DNA from: an uncultured bacterium
Lineage (GTDB): Bacteria; Actinomycetota; Coriobacteriia; Coriobacteriales; Coriobacteriaceae
Length of the DNA: 6,245 nt
Reading direction: 5' to 3'
Assembly (NCBI GenBank): GCA_905215835.1
Contig: CAJMRR010000124.1
Coordinates: forward strand, 1 to 6,245
Shown here: positions 5,580-6,245 of the stretch, piece by piece
Layout: each line of letters begins with the position of its first letter
Position numbering within the stretch: position 1 is the stretch's first letter
The notes under the pieces: model-generated
The model's database searches: none
Told to the model about the DNA's origin: nothing
Seen by the model: the letters and a program-made list of their open reading frames with translations, nothing else
Position numbers and translations under genes: made by a program

Positions 5580-6245
5580 TTAGCCCAGGACGCGGGCCAT
5601 ACGCGTCTTGAACTCGGACAGGAAGCGCGGAGCATCCACGGTCAGTGCCACAAGCGTGCTCTTGTCCGGATCGGACAGGCGGCGCTCATCGCAGATGGTG
5701 CGACCGCGGTACTCGCCCAGCAGATCAACACGCAGGTTGCAGCCGAGCGCACCTACGAGCGTGGGGTCGATCGCCACGGCAACGGCCAGCGGATCGTGCA
5801 GCGCACAACCACCCAGGTAGGGTGCGTTCATCTCGTACGAGCCAATGTAGTGCTCGACCATGCTCGCAAATGCGCAGCCCGCCATGGTGCCCGAGCCCGT
5901 CCAGCCGGCAATGTCGCGGCGCGTGAGCACCACGCGATGCGTCACGTCCAGACCCACCATGGTGAGCTTACGGCCCGAACGCAGCACCGCGTCGGCTGCC
6001 TCGGGGTCGCTCGCCATATTGGCCTCGGCGCCCGCGCTCACGTTGCCGGGCACGGTAAGGGCGCCGCCCATCACGACCACGCGGCCGATGGACATCATCG
6101 CCGCCGCATCGCGCTCCAGGGCGAGCGCCAGGTTGGAGAGCGGGCCAGTCGCTACGTAGACCAGATCGGGACCATAGGTGCGCGCGGCATCGATCAGATA
6201 ATCGACCGCAGCGTTGCCGTCGGCCGAGGTCGCCCCCACCGGCTC
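5580..6245 (-). CDS. Inosine-uridine-preferring nucleoside hydrolase family protein, 5' end outside window
   Basis: The 221 C-terminal residues of a nucleoside hydrolase, which cleaves the N-glycosidic bond of nucleosides to free base and ribose for salvage. Seen in order: VATGPLSNLALAL (31-43), VVVMGGALTVPGN (56-68), AEANMASDPEAA (73-84; the family has AE-F-N-x-x-x-DPEAA, with substrate-binding N and E), MVGLDVTHRV (96-105), and GGCALHDPLAVA (145-156), whose H150 matches the catalytic histidine and D151 the calcium ligand. The N-terminal DxDxxxDD calcium-binding motif is missing only because the window ends. The frame is open to the edge, and the GTG at 6239 is internal, not the start. The product ends normally at 5580. 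The substrate cannot be decided from this part. It lies 102 bp upstream of luxS in the same direction, so read-through into luxS is possible. Confidence 0.93.
   Translation of the reverse strand, partial: EPVGATSADGNAAVDYLIDAARTYGPDLVYVATGPLSNLALALERDAAAMMSIGRVVVMGGALTVPGNVSAGAEANMASDPEAADAVLRSGRKLTMVGLDVTHRVVLTRRDIAGWTGSGTMAGCAFASMVEHYIGSYEMNAPYLGGCALHDPLAVAVAIDPTLVGALGCNLRVDLLGEYRGRTICDERRLSDPDKSTLVALTVDAPRFLSEFKTRMARVLG

Overview
The window is high-GC bacterial DNA in which every supported gene lies on the minus strand. Gene order, protein style, and the mix of a LuxS, a DUF4867 protein and a membrane-kinase/LuxR-type regulator operon look most like a gut Coriobacteriia genome such as Collinsella. 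That placement is an inference from memory of the families; no taxonomic marker is present.

In transcription order (right to left): (1) The right edge holds the C-terminal two thirds of an inosine-uridine-type nucleoside hydrolase, whose start lies outside the window. (2) A ~100-bp gap follows, filled by a long-armed inverted repeat that encloses a possible extended -10 promoter. (3) A complete luxS gene follows, with all metal and catalytic residues, ending at a clear intrinsic terminator. (4) A separately promoted DUF4867 (cupin-like, unknown function) gene follows. Its -10 box sits inside a palindromic operator-like site. (5) A ~250-bp gap contains a strong 21-bp hairpin just past the DUF4867 stop, a weaker inverted repeat and a possible promoter. 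(6) A tightly coupled three-gene signalling operon ends the window: a 7TM sensor with a degenerate kinase-like tail, a membrane HPK7-type histidine kinase, and a NarL/LuxR-type response regulator. Both junctions in this operon are 4-bp stop/start overlaps (GTGA and ATGA).

The luxS and nucleoside hydrolase genes belong to nucleoside and methyl-cycle salvage: LuxS recycles S-ribosylhomocysteine and releases the AI-2 precursor. The signalling operon appears independent of them. Its most notable property is that the first gene keeps the sensor but seems to have lost the catalytic motifs that the second gene retains, which suggests a co-sensor/kinase/regulator trio. The signal and target genes cannot be read from the sequence.
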